Assembly (NCBI GenBank): GCA_039818825.1
Contig: JBCBTD010000019.1
Location: 1-64,000, forward strand
Source of the DNA: JBCBTD01 sp039818825
Lineage (GTDB): Bacteria > Pseudomonadota > Alphaproteobacteria > Geminicoccales > Geminicoccaceae
DNA length: 64,000 nucleotides
Direction: 5' to 3'
The translations under genes and the position numbers were made by a program. Below, piece by piece: positions 8,834 through 18,338 of the stretch (its first letter is position 1; every line of letters begins with the position of its first letter). The notes beneath the pieces are model-generated. The model had not been told where the DNA came from, did no database searches, and was given only the letters and a program-made list of their open reading frames with translations.

Positions 8834-10894
8834 ATGCCGAAGCTCACCGTCGACGGCCAGGAAGTCGAGGTGCCGGCCGGGGCCACGGTGTTTCAGGCCT
8901 GTGAGCTCGCGGGGCGTGAGGTTCCGCACTTCTGCTACCATCCCCGCCTGAACATCGCCGGCAATTGCCGGATGTGTCTCGTCGAGGTGGAAAAGTCGCC
9001 GAAACCGGTGGCGAGCTGCGCGATGCCTGCTGCCGAAGGCATGGTCGTCCGCACGCAATCCGAGTTCGTCAAGAACGCCCAAAAGGCCGTCCTCGAGCTG
9101 TTGTTGATCAACCACCCGCTCGATTGCCCGATCTGCGATCAGGGCGGTGAGTGTGATCTGCAGGATCTGACGCTGTTCTACGGGCCGGACGGCTCACGCT
9201 TCGCCGAAAACAAGCGACCGGTCGAAGACAAGTATCTCGGTCCGCTGATTTCGACGCACATGACCCGCTGCATCCACTGCACCCGGTGCGTGCGCTTCGC
9301 TACCGAGGTGGCCGGTGTCGAGGAGCTTGGCGCGACCGGGCGTGGCGAGCACATGGAGATCGGCACCTGGGTCGAAGCGGCGATCACGTCGGAGCTGTCG
9401 GGCAACATGGTCGACCTCTGCCCGGTCGGTGCCCTGAACAACAAGCCTTACGAGTACACCGCACGGACGTGGGAGCTGCGGAAGAACGAGAGCATCGACG
9501 TCATGGACGCCGTCGGCTCGAACATCCGGGTCGACGTCCGCGGCAACGAGGTGATGCGGATCCTCCCGCGGCTCAACGAGGACGTCAACGAAGAGTGGAT
9601 CTCCGACAAGACTCGCTACGTCTACGACGGGCTGAAGAGGCGCCGGCTCGACCAGCCGTGGATCAAGCGCGACGGCGGGCTGCAGCCGGCGACCTGGGCC
9701 GAGGCGCTCGACGCCGTGCGGGCGAGGTGGGATGGCCTGTCCGGCGAGCGGATCGCCGCGATCGTCGGTGACCAGGTCGACGTCGAGGCGATGGTCGCGC
9801 TGAAGGATCTGATGGGCGCCGTGGGCTCGCCCCACGTCGACTGTCGCCAGGATGGCGCCAAGCTCGAGGGGCCGCGCGTCTCGTACCTGTTCAACACGAC
9901 GATCGCCGGGATCGAGGCGGCCGATGCGGTGCTGCTCGTCGGCACCTACCCGCGACACGAGGCAGCGATCGTCAACGCCCGGCTGCGCAAGCGCTGGCGC
10001 CAGGGCGGCGTGACCATCGGGCGGATCGGTGCCGTCGGCGACCTTACCTATCCGGTGACCGAGTTGGGGGCGGGGCCGTCGACCCTCGCGGAGCTCGCCG
10101 CTGGGCGTCATGGTTTCGCCGAGGTGCTGGAGCGGGCGGAGCGGCCGATGCTGATCCTCGGCGCCGGCGCCTTGGCGCGCCCAGACGGTGCTGCGATCTT
10201 GGCGCTTGCCCGCGACGTTGCCGAGCGTTTCGGCATGGTCGGGGACGACTGGAACGGCTTCAACGTCCTGCATGGCGCCGCGTCCCGTGTTGGCGGCCTC
10301 GATTTGGGCCTGCTGCCGGCGAACGGCGGTCGTGACGTCGCCGGTATGTTGGACGGGGCGGCCAGCGGCGCGATCGAGAGTGTGTTCCTGCTTGGCGCCG
10401 ACGATGTCGACATGGGTCGCCTGGCCGGCGCGTTCGTCGTCTACCAAGGCAGCCACGGCGATGCGGGTGCCGCCGCTGCGGACGTCATCTTGCCGGCCGC
10501 CGCGTACACCGAAAAGCACGCAACCTACGTCAATCTCGAGGGTCGGCCGCAGCGCGCTCAACGGGCGGCGTTCCCACCGGGCGAGGCCAAGGAGGACTGG
10601 AAGATCCTCCGCGCGCTCTCTGCCGCGCTGGGATCGGCATTACCTTACGATACCCTAGCCCAGGTCCGCGCCCGGATGATCGAACTCGCGCCGCATTTGG
10701 CGGAGATCGACCTGGTGAAGCCGGAGCCTTGGGCGGAGTTTGGCACGGTCGGCGCGACTGACGACGCACCGTTCGTCTCACCGATCGAGGACTTCTACCG
10801 TACCTGCCCGATCAGCCGCGCGTCCGCGACCATGGCGGCCTGTGTCGACGAGATCGTCGATCGCGAATCGGAGGCGACGGGCACCCATGGTTGA
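8834..10894 (+). CDS. nuoG: NADH-quinone oxidoreductase subunit G (75 kDa)
   Basis: Largest peripheral subunit, relaying electrons from NuoE/F. The N-terminal ferredoxin domain has [2Fe-2S] ligands Cys34, 45, 48 and 62. A His94-Cys98-Cys101-Cys107 set makes the His-ligated [4Fe-4S] N5 cluster. Cys146, 149, 152 and 196 make a second [4Fe-4S]. The remainder is a molybdopterin-oxidoreductase-like domain without molybdenum function. It has 686 residues, the usual alphaproteobacterial size. I saw no extra N7-type cysteine motif. A GCAGGGAGA ribosome site precedes the start, and its stop overlaps the nuoH start. Confidence 0.97.
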   Translation: MPKLTVDGQEVEVPAGATVFQACELAGREVPHFCYHPRLNIAGNCRMCLVEVEKSPKPVASCAMPAAEGMVVRTQSEFVKNAQKAVLELLLINHPLDCPICDQGGECDLQDLTLFYGPDGSRFAENKRPVEDKYLGPLISTHMTRCIHCTRCVRFATEVAGVEELGATGRGEHMEIGTWVEAAITSELSGNMVDLCPVGALNNKPYEYTARTWELRKNESIDVMDAVGSNIRVDVRGNEVMRILPRLNEDVNEEWISDKTRYVYDGLKRRRLDQPWIKRDGGLQPATWAEALDAVRARWDGLSGERIAAIVGDQVDVEAMVALKDLMGAVGSPHVDCRQDGAKLEGPRVSYLFNTTIAGIEAADAVLLVGTYPRHEAAIVNARLRKRWRQGGVTIGRIGAVGDLTYPVTELGAGPSTLAELAAGRHGFAEVLERAERPMLILGAGALARPDGAAILALARDVAERFGMVGDDWNGFNVLHGAASRVGGLDLGLLPANGGRDVAGMLDGAASGAIESVFLLGADDVDMGRLAGAFVVYQGSHGDAGAAAADVILPAAAYTEKHATYVNLEGRPQRAQRAAFPPGEAKEDWKILRALSAALGSALPYDTLAQVRARMIELAPHLAEIDLVKPEPWAEFGTVGATDDAPFVSPIEDFYRTCPISRASATMAACVDEIVDRESEATGTHG

Positions 10895-11888
10895 CCAGAT
10901 CCTGACCGTCGCGATCATCTGCCTGCAGGTTCTCGCCATCATCGTGCCGTTGCTGTTGGCGGTCGCGTACACGACCTGGGCGGAGCGGAAGGTGATCGGC
11001 GCAATGCAGCTTCGTCAGGGGCCGATGACGGTCGGCCCCTGGGGTTTGCTGCAGCCGATCGCCGACGGTGCCAAGCTGTTCCTCAAGGAAACCGTGATCC
11101 CGACCGGGGCGAACAAGGTCGTGTTCGTCATCGCGCCGATGATCACGTTCATCCTCGCGCTGATCGGCTGGGCGGTGATCCCGTTCGGCGACGGCATCGT
11201 GGTGGCCGACATCAACGTCGGCGTGCTCTACCTGTTCGCCGTCAGCTCGCTCGGGGTCTACGGCATCATCATGGCCGGCTGGGCATCGAATTCGCGCTAC
11301 GCTTTCCTCGGCGCGATGCGCTCCTCGGCGCAGATGGTGTCCTACGAGATCGCCATCGGCCTGATCATCATCAACGTGCTGATCACCGCCGGCTCGTTGA
11401 ATCTGTCGGACATCGTTCGTGCCCAGGGCGAGACCGTCTGGTACGTGCTGCCCCACTTCCCGATGTTCCTCGTCTTCGTCGCCGCGATCTTGGCCGAGAC
11501 CAACCGCCATCCGTTCGATCTGCCCGAGGACGAGTCCGCGCTCGTCACCGGCTACAACGTCGAATACAGCTCGATGGCGTTCGCGCTCTTCTTCCTTGGC
11601 GAATACGCCAACATGATCCTGATGAGCGCGATCTGTGCCGTGCTGTTCCTCGGTGGATGGTTGCCGCCTTTCGACATCGCGCCCCTGAACTGGATTCCCG
11701 GGCCGCTGTGGCTGATCTTGAAGATCTGCTTCGTGCTGTTCGTCATGTTCTGGGCGCGCGCGACTTTGCCGCGATATCGCTACGACCAGCTGATGCGCTT
11801 GGGCTGGAAGGTGTTCCTGCCGTTCTCGCTGCTCTGGGTCGTGCTGACGTCCGGCTTCCTGCTGACTTTCGACCTGCTGCCGCAGTAA
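10887..11888 (+). CDS. nuoH: NADH-quinone oxidoreductase subunit H
   Basis: Membrane subunit next to the quinone entry site (333 residues, about eight transmembrane helices). Conserved features are TWAERKVIGAMQLRQGP near the N-terminus, QPIADGAKLFLKE, and the acidic loop AETNRHPFDLPEDESALVTGYNVEY split over 11498-11572, which forms part of the quinone pocket and E-channel. It overlaps nuoG by 8 bases. Confidence 0.97.
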   Translation: MVDQILTVAIICLQVLAIIVPLLLAVAYTTWAERKVIGAMQLRQGPMTVGPWGLLQPIADGAKLFLKETVIPTGANKVVFVIAPMITFILALIGWAVIPFGDGIVVADINVGVLYLFAVSSLGVYGIIMAGWASNSRYAFLGAMRSSAQMVSYEIAIGLIIINVLITAGSLNLSDIVRAQGETVWYVLPHFPMFLVFVAAILAETNRHPFDLPEDESALVTGYNVEYSSMAFALFFLGEYANMILMSAICAVLFLGGWLPPFDIAPLNWIPGPLWLILKICFVLFVMFWARATLPRYRYDQLMRLGWKVFLPFSLLWVVLTSGFLLTFDLLPQ

Positions 11889-11938
11889 CGCGGCGCGACC
11901 GCAGCTGCACCCCAACCGCCCGACACCGGGAGCGAGCC

Positions 11939-12430
11939 ATGGCTACCGCGATCGACCGTGCCGCGAAGACGTTCTTGTTGCAGGAGCTCGTTTCCGGCTT
12001 CGCCCTGACGCTCCGCTACATGTTCAAGAAAAAGTACACCTTGAACTATCCCTATGAGAAAGGTCCCCTCAGCCCGCGGTTTCGGGGGGAACACGCGCTT
12101 CGGCGCTATCCGAACGGGGAGGAGCGGTGCATCGCGTGCAAACTCTGCGAGGCGATCTGCCCGGCGCAGGCGATCACCATCGAGAGCGAGCCCAGGCCCG
12201 ACGGCAGCCGCCGCACCACCCGCTACGACATCGACATGACGAAGTGCATCTACTGCGGCTTCTGCGAAGAAGCGTGCCCGGTCGATGCGATCGTCGAGGG
12301 GCCGAACTTCGAATTCGCGGCGTTCACCCGCGAGGAGCTGTTCTACGACAAGGCCAAACTCCTGGCGAACGGCGAACGTTGGGAACGCGAGATCGCCGCC
12401 AACCTTGCTGCCGACGCGCCGTACCGTTGA
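11939..12430 (+). CDS. nuoI: NADH-quinone oxidoreductase subunit I (8Fe ferredoxin)
   Basis: Peripheral subunit with two [4Fe-4S] clusters (N6a and N6b) passing electrons to NuoB. Ligands are Cys64, 67, 70 and 74 (CIACKLCEAIC) and Cys103, 106, 109 and 113 (CIYCGFCEEAC); each fourth cysteine is followed by Pro in the CP motif. It has 163 residues, and an amphipathic N-terminal helix docks it to the membrane arm. GGGAGC lies before the ATG at 11939; a longer upstream frame overlaps nuoH and is discarded. Confidence 0.97.
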   Translation: MATAIDRAAKTFLLQELVSGFALTLRYMFKKKYTLNYPYEKGPLSPRFRGEHALRRYPNGEERCIACKLCEAICPAQAITIESEPRPDGSRRTTRYDIDMTKCIYCGFCEEACPVDAIVEGPNFEFAAFTREELFYDKAKLLANGERWEREIAANLAADAPYR

Positions 12431-12488
12431 CCTGCCTGCCACTGGGCCGTCACGGGCTCGCGCCGCCAGCCGTCGGAGCCTTCCACCG

Positions 12489-13094
12489 ATGACCGTCGCC
12501 CTCTTCGTGTTCTACGTCCTGGCCGGGATCTGCATCGCCTCGGCCGTCATGGTGATTTCGGCACGGAACCCGGTTCATTCGGTGTTGTTCTTGATCCTGG
12601 CGTTCTTCAACGCCGCGGGCATGTTCATCATCGCTGGCGCCGAGTTCCTCGCGATGGTCCTTGTTGTGGTCTACGTGGGTGCCGTCGCCGTTCTGTTCAT
12701 GTTCGTGGTGATGATGCTCGACGTCGACGTTGCGGCGATGCGTCAGGGTTTCACCCGCTACCTGCCGGTAGGCGCCCTGGTCGGCTTGGTGCTGTTGGTC
12801 GAGCTGTTCTTGGTGTTCGGCACGGTGCAGTTGGCGGCGGTGCCGATCGCCGCGTCGGTGCCAACGCCGGCCGACCTCACCAACACCGAGGCGCTGGGTC
12901 GGGTGCTCTACACCGAGTACTTCTTCGCCTTCCAGATCGCCGGCCTGATCCTGCTGGTCGCGATCATCGGCGCGATCGTCCTGACCCTGCGCGACCGCGG
13001 CCCGATCCACCGCCAGGACATCGGCAGTCAGGTCCATCGCGACCGCACGACGACGGTGCGGCTGCGCCGGGTCGAGCCGGGCAAGGGGATCTGA
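12489..13094 (+). CDS. nuoJ: NADH-quinone oxidoreductase subunit J
   Basis: Membrane subunit (201 residues, five predicted helices) that contributes the pi-bulge helix coupling quinone chemistry to proton translocation. ARNPVHSVLFLILAFFNAAG and the VVVYVGAVAVLFMFVVMML helix are characteristic. The C-terminus is a basic cytoplasmic tail. It starts 58 bases after nuoI and 2 bases separate it from nuoK. Confidence 0.96.
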   Translation: MTVALFVFYVLAGICIASAVMVISARNPVHSVLFLILAFFNAAGMFIIAGAEFLAMVLVVVYVGAVAVLFMFVVMMLDVDVAAMRQGFTRYLPVGALVGLVLLVELFLVFGTVQLAAVPIAASVPTPADLTNTEALGRVLYTEYFFAFQIAGLILLVAIIGAIVLTLRDRGPIHRQDIGSQVHRDRTTTVRLRRVEPGKGI

Positions 13095-13096
13095 CG

Positions 13097-13405
13097 ATGC
13101 CGGTTCCGGTCGAGCACTTCCTGGTGGTCGCGGCGATCTTGTTCACCATCGGCGTTTTCGGGATCTTCCTGAATCGCAAGAACATCATCGTCATCTTGAT
13201 GTCGATCGAGCTGATTCTGCTCGCGGTAAACCTCAACTTCGTCGCGTTTTCGGCGGAGCTGGGCGACTTGGTCGGCCAGATCTTCGTCATGTTCATCCTC
13301 ACGGTGGCGGCGGCCGAGGCGGCGATCGGCTTGGCGATCGTCGTGGTCGTTTTCCGCGCCCGGGGGTCGATCGCGGTCGAAGACATCCACCTCATGAGAG
13401 GCTGA
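13097..13405 (+). CDS. nuoK: NADH-quinone oxidoreductase subunit K
   Basis: Small MrpC-like membrane subunit (102 residues, three helices) bearing the two conserved membrane glutamates used in proton transfer: one in MSIELILLAVNLNF and one in VAAAEAAIGLAIVV. Its length and the GIFLNRKNIIVILMSIEL block are standard. It is followed after 4 bases by nuoL. Confidence 0.97.
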   Translation: MPVPVEHFLVVAAILFTIGVFGIFLNRKNIIVILMSIELILLAVNLNFVAFSAELGDLVGQIFVMFILTVAAAEAAIGLAIVVVVFRARGSIAVEDIHLMRG

Positions 13406-13409
13406 GCGA

Positions 13410-15335
13410 ATGTACGCCGTCCTCGTCTTCGCGCCGCTGGTCGGAGCGATCATCGCCGGCTTCTTCGGCAAAGTGATCGGCGACCGTGGCGCGCAGCTCG
13501 TGACCTGTTCGCTCATGCTGTTGTCGGCGGTTTTGGCGGGTGTCGCTCTGGCGACCGTGCCTTACGGCGCTCCGATCCAAGTGCCGCTGTTGACGTGGAT
13601 CCACGTCGGCTCGTTCGAGGTCGATTGGGCGCTGCGGATCGACGGGCTCACCGCGGTGATGCTCGTGGTCGTCACCTGGGTGTCGACCCTCGTCCACGTC
13701 TACTCCGTCGGCTACATGAGCCACGACGAGACGATCCCGCGCTTCATGAGCTATCTGTCGCTCTTCACGTTCGCGATGCTGATGCTCGTGACCGCCGACA
13801 ACTTCGTCCAACTGTTCTTCGGCTGGGAAGGTGTCGGTCTCGCCTCCTACCTGCTCATCAGCTACTGGTACCACAAGCCGAGTGCCAACAACGCGGCGAT
13901 GAAGGCGTTCATCGTCAATCGAGTTGGGGACTTCGCCTTGTTGCTCGGCTTGGCCGGCATCTTCTTCGTGTTCGACAGCCTCGACTTCGACACCGTGTTC
14001 GCCGCGGCGCCGACCTACGCCGACACGACGATCGTGCTGTTCGGCATGGCGTTGCCGACCTTGGACGTGCTCTGCATCCTCTTGTTCATCGGGGCGATGG
14101 GCAAATCTGCCCAGTTGGGGCTCCACACGTGGCTGCCGGACGCCATGGAGGGGCCGACACCGGTGTCGGCGTTGATCCATGCCGCAACCATGGTCACCGC
14201 CGGGGTTTTTCTGGTGGCGCGCGTCTCGCCGATGATGGAGTACGCGCCGATCGCGCTGGCGATGGTGACGATCGTCGGTGCGTCGACCGCGTTCTTCGCC
14301 GCGACGATTGCGCTGACCCAGAACGACATCAAGCGCGTGATCGCCTACTCGACCTGCTCGCAGCTCGGCTACATGTTTTTCGCCTGCGGTGTCGGCGCCT
14401 ACTCGGCCGGCATCTTCCACCTCTTCACCCATGCGTTTTTCAAGGCGCTCTTGTTCCTCGGCGCCGGCTCGGTGATCCACGCCATGTCCGACGAACAGGA
14501 CATGCGGCGCATGGGCGGCATCTGGCGGCAGCTGAAGTTCACCTACGCGGTGATGTGGATCGGGTCGCTGGCCCTCGTCGGCATGCCGGTTTTTGCCGGC
14601 TTCTACTCCAAGGACCTGATCCTGGAAGCGTCGTTCGCCGCCCACAGCGGCGTTGGCCTCTACGCATTCTGGCTCGGCATCGCCGCGGCCATGATGACGG
14701 CGTTCTACTCCGGCCGGCTGCTGCTGATGACCTTCCACGGCAAGCCGCGCGCGAGCGACGAGGTCATGGCGCACATCCACGAGAGCCCGCTCGTGATGAC
14801 GGTGCCGTTGGGGCTGCTGGCTCTGGGGGCGATCGGTGCCGGCTACTTCGGCCTACCGATGGTCAACGCCGACCATGCGTTCTGGGGCGGAGGCATCGTC
14901 GTCCGCGATCTGGCACACAACGTCATCGAGGCAGCGCACCACGTTCCTTTGTGGGTCAAGCTGATGCCGATCGTGGTTGGTGTCGCCGGTCTGGTCCTCG
15001 CCTGGTACATGTACGTCGCCAAGACCGATCTGCCCGAGCGAGGGGCTACTCGGTTCCGCTGGGCCTACGAGCTGTCGTTCAACAAATGGTACTTCGACGA
15101 GGCCTACGAGGCCGCGTTCGTCCAGCCGGCGCGGGCCGTGGGGTCGTTCCTCTGGCGCCGCATCGATGCCGGCGTGATCGACGACTTCGGTCCCAACGGC
15201 GTCGCCGCGAGCGCGATGGCCGGCACTAGGCGGGTCGTCAAGCTGCAGACCGGCTACGTTTACCACTATGCGTTCGTTATGCTCGTCGGCGTGGCGGCGT
15301 TGGTGACGTGGTACTTGTTCTCGATGTGGGGCTGA
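13410..15335 (+). CDS. nuoL: NADH-quinone oxidoreductase subunit L
   Basis: Distal antiporter-like proton-pumping subunit (641 residues, about 16 helices including the long lateral helix at the C-terminus). It has LFFGWEGVGLASYLLI, with the conserved glutamate of TM5. MGKSAQLGLHTWLPDAMEGP carries the TM7 lysine region, and SALIHAATMVTAGVFLVAR is TM8. TQNDIKRVIAYSTCSQLGYM is the family signature. Only 4 bases separate it from both nuoK and nuoM. Confidence 0.97.
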   Translation: MYAVLVFAPLVGAIIAGFFGKVIGDRGAQLVTCSLMLLSAVLAGVALATVPYGAPIQVPLLTWIHVGSFEVDWALRIDGLTAVMLVVVTWVSTLVHVYSVGYMSHDETIPRFMSYLSLFTFAMLMLVTADNFVQLFFGWEGVGLASYLLISYWYHKPSANNAAMKAFIVNRVGDFALLLGLAGIFFVFDSLDFDTVFAAAPTYADTTIVLFGMALPTLDVLCILLFIGAMGKSAQLGLHTWLPDAMEGPTPVSALIHAATMVTAGVFLVARVSPMMEYAPIALAMVTIVGASTAFFAATIALTQNDIKRVIAYSTCSQLGYMFFACGVGAYSAGIFHLFTHAFFKALLFLGAGSVIHAMSDEQDMRRMGGIWRQLKFTYAVMWIGSLALVGMPVFAGFYSKDLILEASFAAHSGVGLYAFWLGIAAAMMTAFYSGRLLLMTFHGKPRASDEVMAHIHESPLVMTVPLGLLALGAIGAGYFGLPMVNADHAFWGGGIVVRDLAHNVIEAAHHVPLWVKLMPIVVGVAGLVLAWYMYVAKTDLPERGATRFRWAYELSFNKWYFDEAYEAAFVQPARAVGSFLWRRIDAGVIDDFGPNGVAASAMAGTRRVVKLQTGYVYHYAFVMLVGVAALVTWYLFSMWG

Positions 15336-15339
15336 ACCG

Positions 15340-16839
15340 ATGAGTGATTGGCCCCTTCTCTCCCTCGTCATCTTCCTCCCGCTGGTCGGCGTCGGCTTCA
15401 TCATGGCGATCCGCCATGAGGACGAGGCCGTCGTCGCGCAGAACGCCAAGGCCGTGGCGCTTTGGACGTCGACCGTGACGTTCCTCCTCAGCCTGCTGAT
15501 TTGGGCCCAGTTCGATCCCAGTCAGGCGGGTTTCCAGCTGGTCGAAAAAACCTCGTGGCTGCCTGGCCTCGACGTCGATTACCACGTCGGTGTCGACGGC
15601 ATTTCGCTGTGGTTCGTCCTCCTCAGCACCTTGTTGACGGTCGTCGTCGTCCTCAGCTCCTGGCACTCGGTTACCAGCCGCGTCAAAGAGTACATGATCG
15701 CTTTCCTGGTCATGGACACCTTGATGGTCGGTGTCTTTTGCGCATTGGATATCGTTCTCTTCTACATTTTTTTCGAGGGCATCCTGATCCCGATGTTCTT
15801 GATCATCGGGATTTGGGGCGGGCCCAATCGGATTTACGCAGCGTTCAAGTTTTTCCTGTACACGCTGGCAGGCTCGGTGCTTTTTCTGGTCGCGATCATC
15901 TACATGTACTTGGCAGCCGGAACGACCGACATCCCGCTGATGATGGACGCGGTGTTCACGCCGCAGGCGCAATGGTGGTTGTTCCTGGCGCTGTTCGCCT
16001 CGTTCGCCGTGAAGGTGCCGATGTGGCCGTTCCACACTTGGCTTCCCGACGCGCACGTCGAGGCACCGACGGCGGGCTCGGTGCTTCTCGCCGGTGTGTT
16101 GCTGAAGCTCGGTGGCTACGGCTTCCTCCGCTTTTCGCTGCCGATGCTGCCTGACGCCTCGATGGAGTTCGCTCCGTTCATCTACGCGCTGTCGATCGTC
16201 GCCGTCATCTACACCTCGCTGGTCGCCCTGATGCAGGACGACATGAAGAAGCTCATCGCTTACTCCTCGGTGGCGCACATGGGGATCGTCACCATCGGCG
16301 TGTTCACGTTGAACCCACTCGGTATCCAGGGCGGCATCATCCAGATGCTGAGCCATGGCATCGTTTCGGGTGCACTGTTCATGTGCGTTGGCGTCATCTA
16401 CGATCGCATTCACAGCCGTGAGATCAAACGTTATGGCGGGCTCGCCGACCGGATGCCGAGCTATGCGTTCGTCTTCATGTTGTTCACCATGGCGTCGGTC
16501 GGGCTTCCGGGAACGAGTGGCTTCGTCGGCGAAGTCTTGGTGATCGTCGGCGTGTTTCAGGTCAACGAGTGGGTTGCCGCCCTGGCGGCCACCGGCTTGA
16601 TCCTAGGTGCGGCCTACATGCTGTGGCTGTATCGGCGGGTGATCTTCGGCCCGTTGGCTCGTGAAGACCTGATGGCCATCAAGGACATGCGGGCGACCGA
16701 AGTGGCGGCGTTCGCGCCGTTGGTGGTCCTGACCATCCTGATGGGCGTGTACCCGTCGCTGTTCCTCGACCCGATGGCCGCGAGCGTCGACAACCTGCTG
16801 ATGCAGGTGGAACGGACCGCGACCCTGGCTGCCGAATGA
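15340..16839 (+). CDS. nuoM: NADH-quinone oxidoreductase subunit M
   Basis: Middle antiporter-like proton-pumping subunit (499 residues, about 14 helices). Recognised by FYIFFEGILIPMFLIIGIWG, the TM5 glutamate segment, and by FHTWLPDAHVEAPTAGSVLL and DDMKKLIAYSSVAHMG. It belongs to the same family as NuoL and NuoN and stands between them in the operon. The C-terminal region has PLVVLTILMGVYPSLFLDP as in homologues. Confidence 0.97.
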   Translation: MSDWPLLSLVIFLPLVGVGFIMAIRHEDEAVVAQNAKAVALWTSTVTFLLSLLIWAQFDPSQAGFQLVEKTSWLPGLDVDYHVGVDGISLWFVLLSTLLTVVVVLSSWHSVTSRVKEYMIAFLVMDTLMVGVFCALDIVLFYIFFEGILIPMFLIIGIWGGPNRIYAAFKFFLYTLAGSVLFLVAIIYMYLAAGTTDIPLMMDAVFTPQAQWWLFLALFASFAVKVPMWPFHTWLPDAHVEAPTAGSVLLAGVLLKLGGYGFLRFSLPMLPDASMEFAPFIYALSIVAVIYTSLVALMQDDMKKLIAYSSVAHMGIVTIGVFTLNPLGIQGGIIQMLSHGIVSGALFMCVGVIYDRIHSREIKRYGGLADRMPSYAFVFMLFTMASVGLPGTSGFVGEVLVIVGVFQVNEWVAALAATGLILGAAYMLWLYRRVIFGPLAREDLMAIKDMRATEVAAFAPLVVLTILMGVYPSLFLDPMAASVDNLLMQVERTATLAAE

Positions 16840-16864
16840 GATCGCCCGAGCGAGCACCAAGCCC

Positions 16865-18310
16865 ATGACCTACCTCCTCGCCGCCACGCCCGAGCTGATC
16901 CTGATCTTGAGCGGCCTGACGCTGCTCGTGTTCGGCGCGTTCCGCGACCACACCGAAGGTGCTCGACTGGTTGGCTCATTGGCGATGGCGGCCCTGGCCG
17001 TCGCGTTCCTGACGACGATCGTCGTCACCGGCCGCGGTCCACTGGTCGCGTTCGGTGGCCATTTCATCCTCGACCCGTTCGCCGGTTTCATGAAGGCGAT
17101 TGCGTTGATCGGCGCGTTCGGCGCGTTGCTGGCGTCGCAGCCCTATCTGCGCCAGGAGCGGATGGAACGCTTCGAGTATCCGCTGTTGGTGCTCTTCTCG
17201 GTGGCCGGCATGGGTATGCTGGTTTCCGCCAACAGCTTTCTCGCCCTCTACGTGGCGCTGGAGCTGATGAGCTTGCCGCTCTACGTGCTGGCAGCTTTTC
17301 AGCGCGACAGCCTGCGATCGACCGAGGCCGGCCTCAAGTACTTCGTCCTCGGTGCGCTCGCCTCTGGCATGATGCTCTACGGCATCTCGCTGGTTTATGG
17401 CTTCACGGGCTCCGCTAGCTTCGAGGTACTGGCGACGTTGACACCGGTTGGCGAGACCGGGCTACCGCTCGGCGCGCTGGTCGGTCTCGTGTTCATTGCT
17501 GCCGGCCTCGCCTTCAAGCTCGGCGCCGTGCCGTTCCACATGTGGACGCCGGACGTGTACGAGGGTGCGCCGACGCCGGTCACGGCACTGTTCGCCGCCG
17601 CGCCCAAGATCGCGGCCATGGGCCTCACGGTGCGGGTGTTCGCCGAGCCCTTCGGCGCCTTCGTCGGTGAGTGGCAGCAGGTCGTCATCGCGATCTCGGT
17701 CGGCTCGATGGCGCTCGGCGCGTTCGGCGCGATCGGCCAGACCAACATCAAGCGGCTGATGGCCTATTCCGGTATCGGCCATGTCGGCTACGCCTTGGTG
17801 GCGTTGGCGGCCGGCTCCGAGCGCGGCGTTCATGCCGTGCTGGTCTACATGACGATCTACGTCTTCATGACCGTCGGTACGTTCGCCGTCATCATGACTC
17901 TGCGCCGTCGCGGCCAGGCGGTCGAACGCATCGAGGATTTCGCCGGGCTGGGCAAGGATCAGCCGATGCTGGCCCTGGCCAGCGCCGTCTTCATGTTCTC
18001 ACTGGCCGGGATTCCGCCGCTCGCCGGCTTCTTCGGCAAGCTCTACGTGTTTCTCGCCGCGGTCGACGCCGGCCTGGTGGCGCTGGCTGTGTTCGGCGTG
18101 CTCACCAGCGTCGTCGGGGCCTACTACTACCTGCGCATCGTCAAGCTGATGTACTTCGACAGCTCGGCCGAGCCGCTGGACCGTGGCCTTGCCGTGGAGT
18201 CCAAATTCGTCGTCGCCGTTACGGCGGCGGTGACTGCGCTCTTCATCGTCTTCCCGAGCCCCATCCTGGGCAGCGCTGCCGCCGCCGCGCGCTCGCTCTT
18301 CGCTTCGTGA
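16865..18310 (+). CDS. nuoN: NADH-quinone oxidoreductase subunit N
   Basis: Third antiporter-like membrane subunit (481 residues, about 14 helices), nearest the NuoA/J/K core. It has YVALELMSLPLYVLAAF with the TM5 glutamate, GAVPFHMWTPDVYEGAPTPV, and TNIKRLMAYSGIGHVGYALV. Last of the fourteen nuo genes. birA begins 28 bases downstream on the same strand with no terminator visible between them, so read-through is likely. Confidence 0.97.
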   Translation: MTYLLAATPELILILSGLTLLVFGAFRDHTEGARLVGSLAMAALAVAFLTTIVVTGRGPLVAFGGHFILDPFAGFMKAIALIGAFGALLASQPYLRQERMERFEYPLLVLFSVAGMGMLVSANSFLALYVALELMSLPLYVLAAFQRDSLRSTEAGLKYFVLGALASGMMLYGISLVYGFTGSASFEVLATLTPVGETGLPLGALVGLVFIAAGLAFKLGAVPFHMWTPDVYEGAPTPVTALFAAAPKIAAMGLTVRVFAEPFGAFVGEWQQVVIAISVGSMALGAFGAIGQTNIKRLMAYSGIGHVGYALVALAAGSERGVHAVLVYMTIYVFMTVGTFAVIMTLRRRGQAVERIEDFAGLGKDQPMLALASAVFMFSLAGIPPLAGFFGKLYVFLAAVDAGLVALAVFGVLTSVVGAYYYLRIVKLMYFDSSAEPLDRGLAVESKFVVAVTAAVTALFIVFPSPILGSAAAAARSLFAS

Positions 18311-18338
18311 CCATCCGGCGGCAGTCGGCAATGGTCGT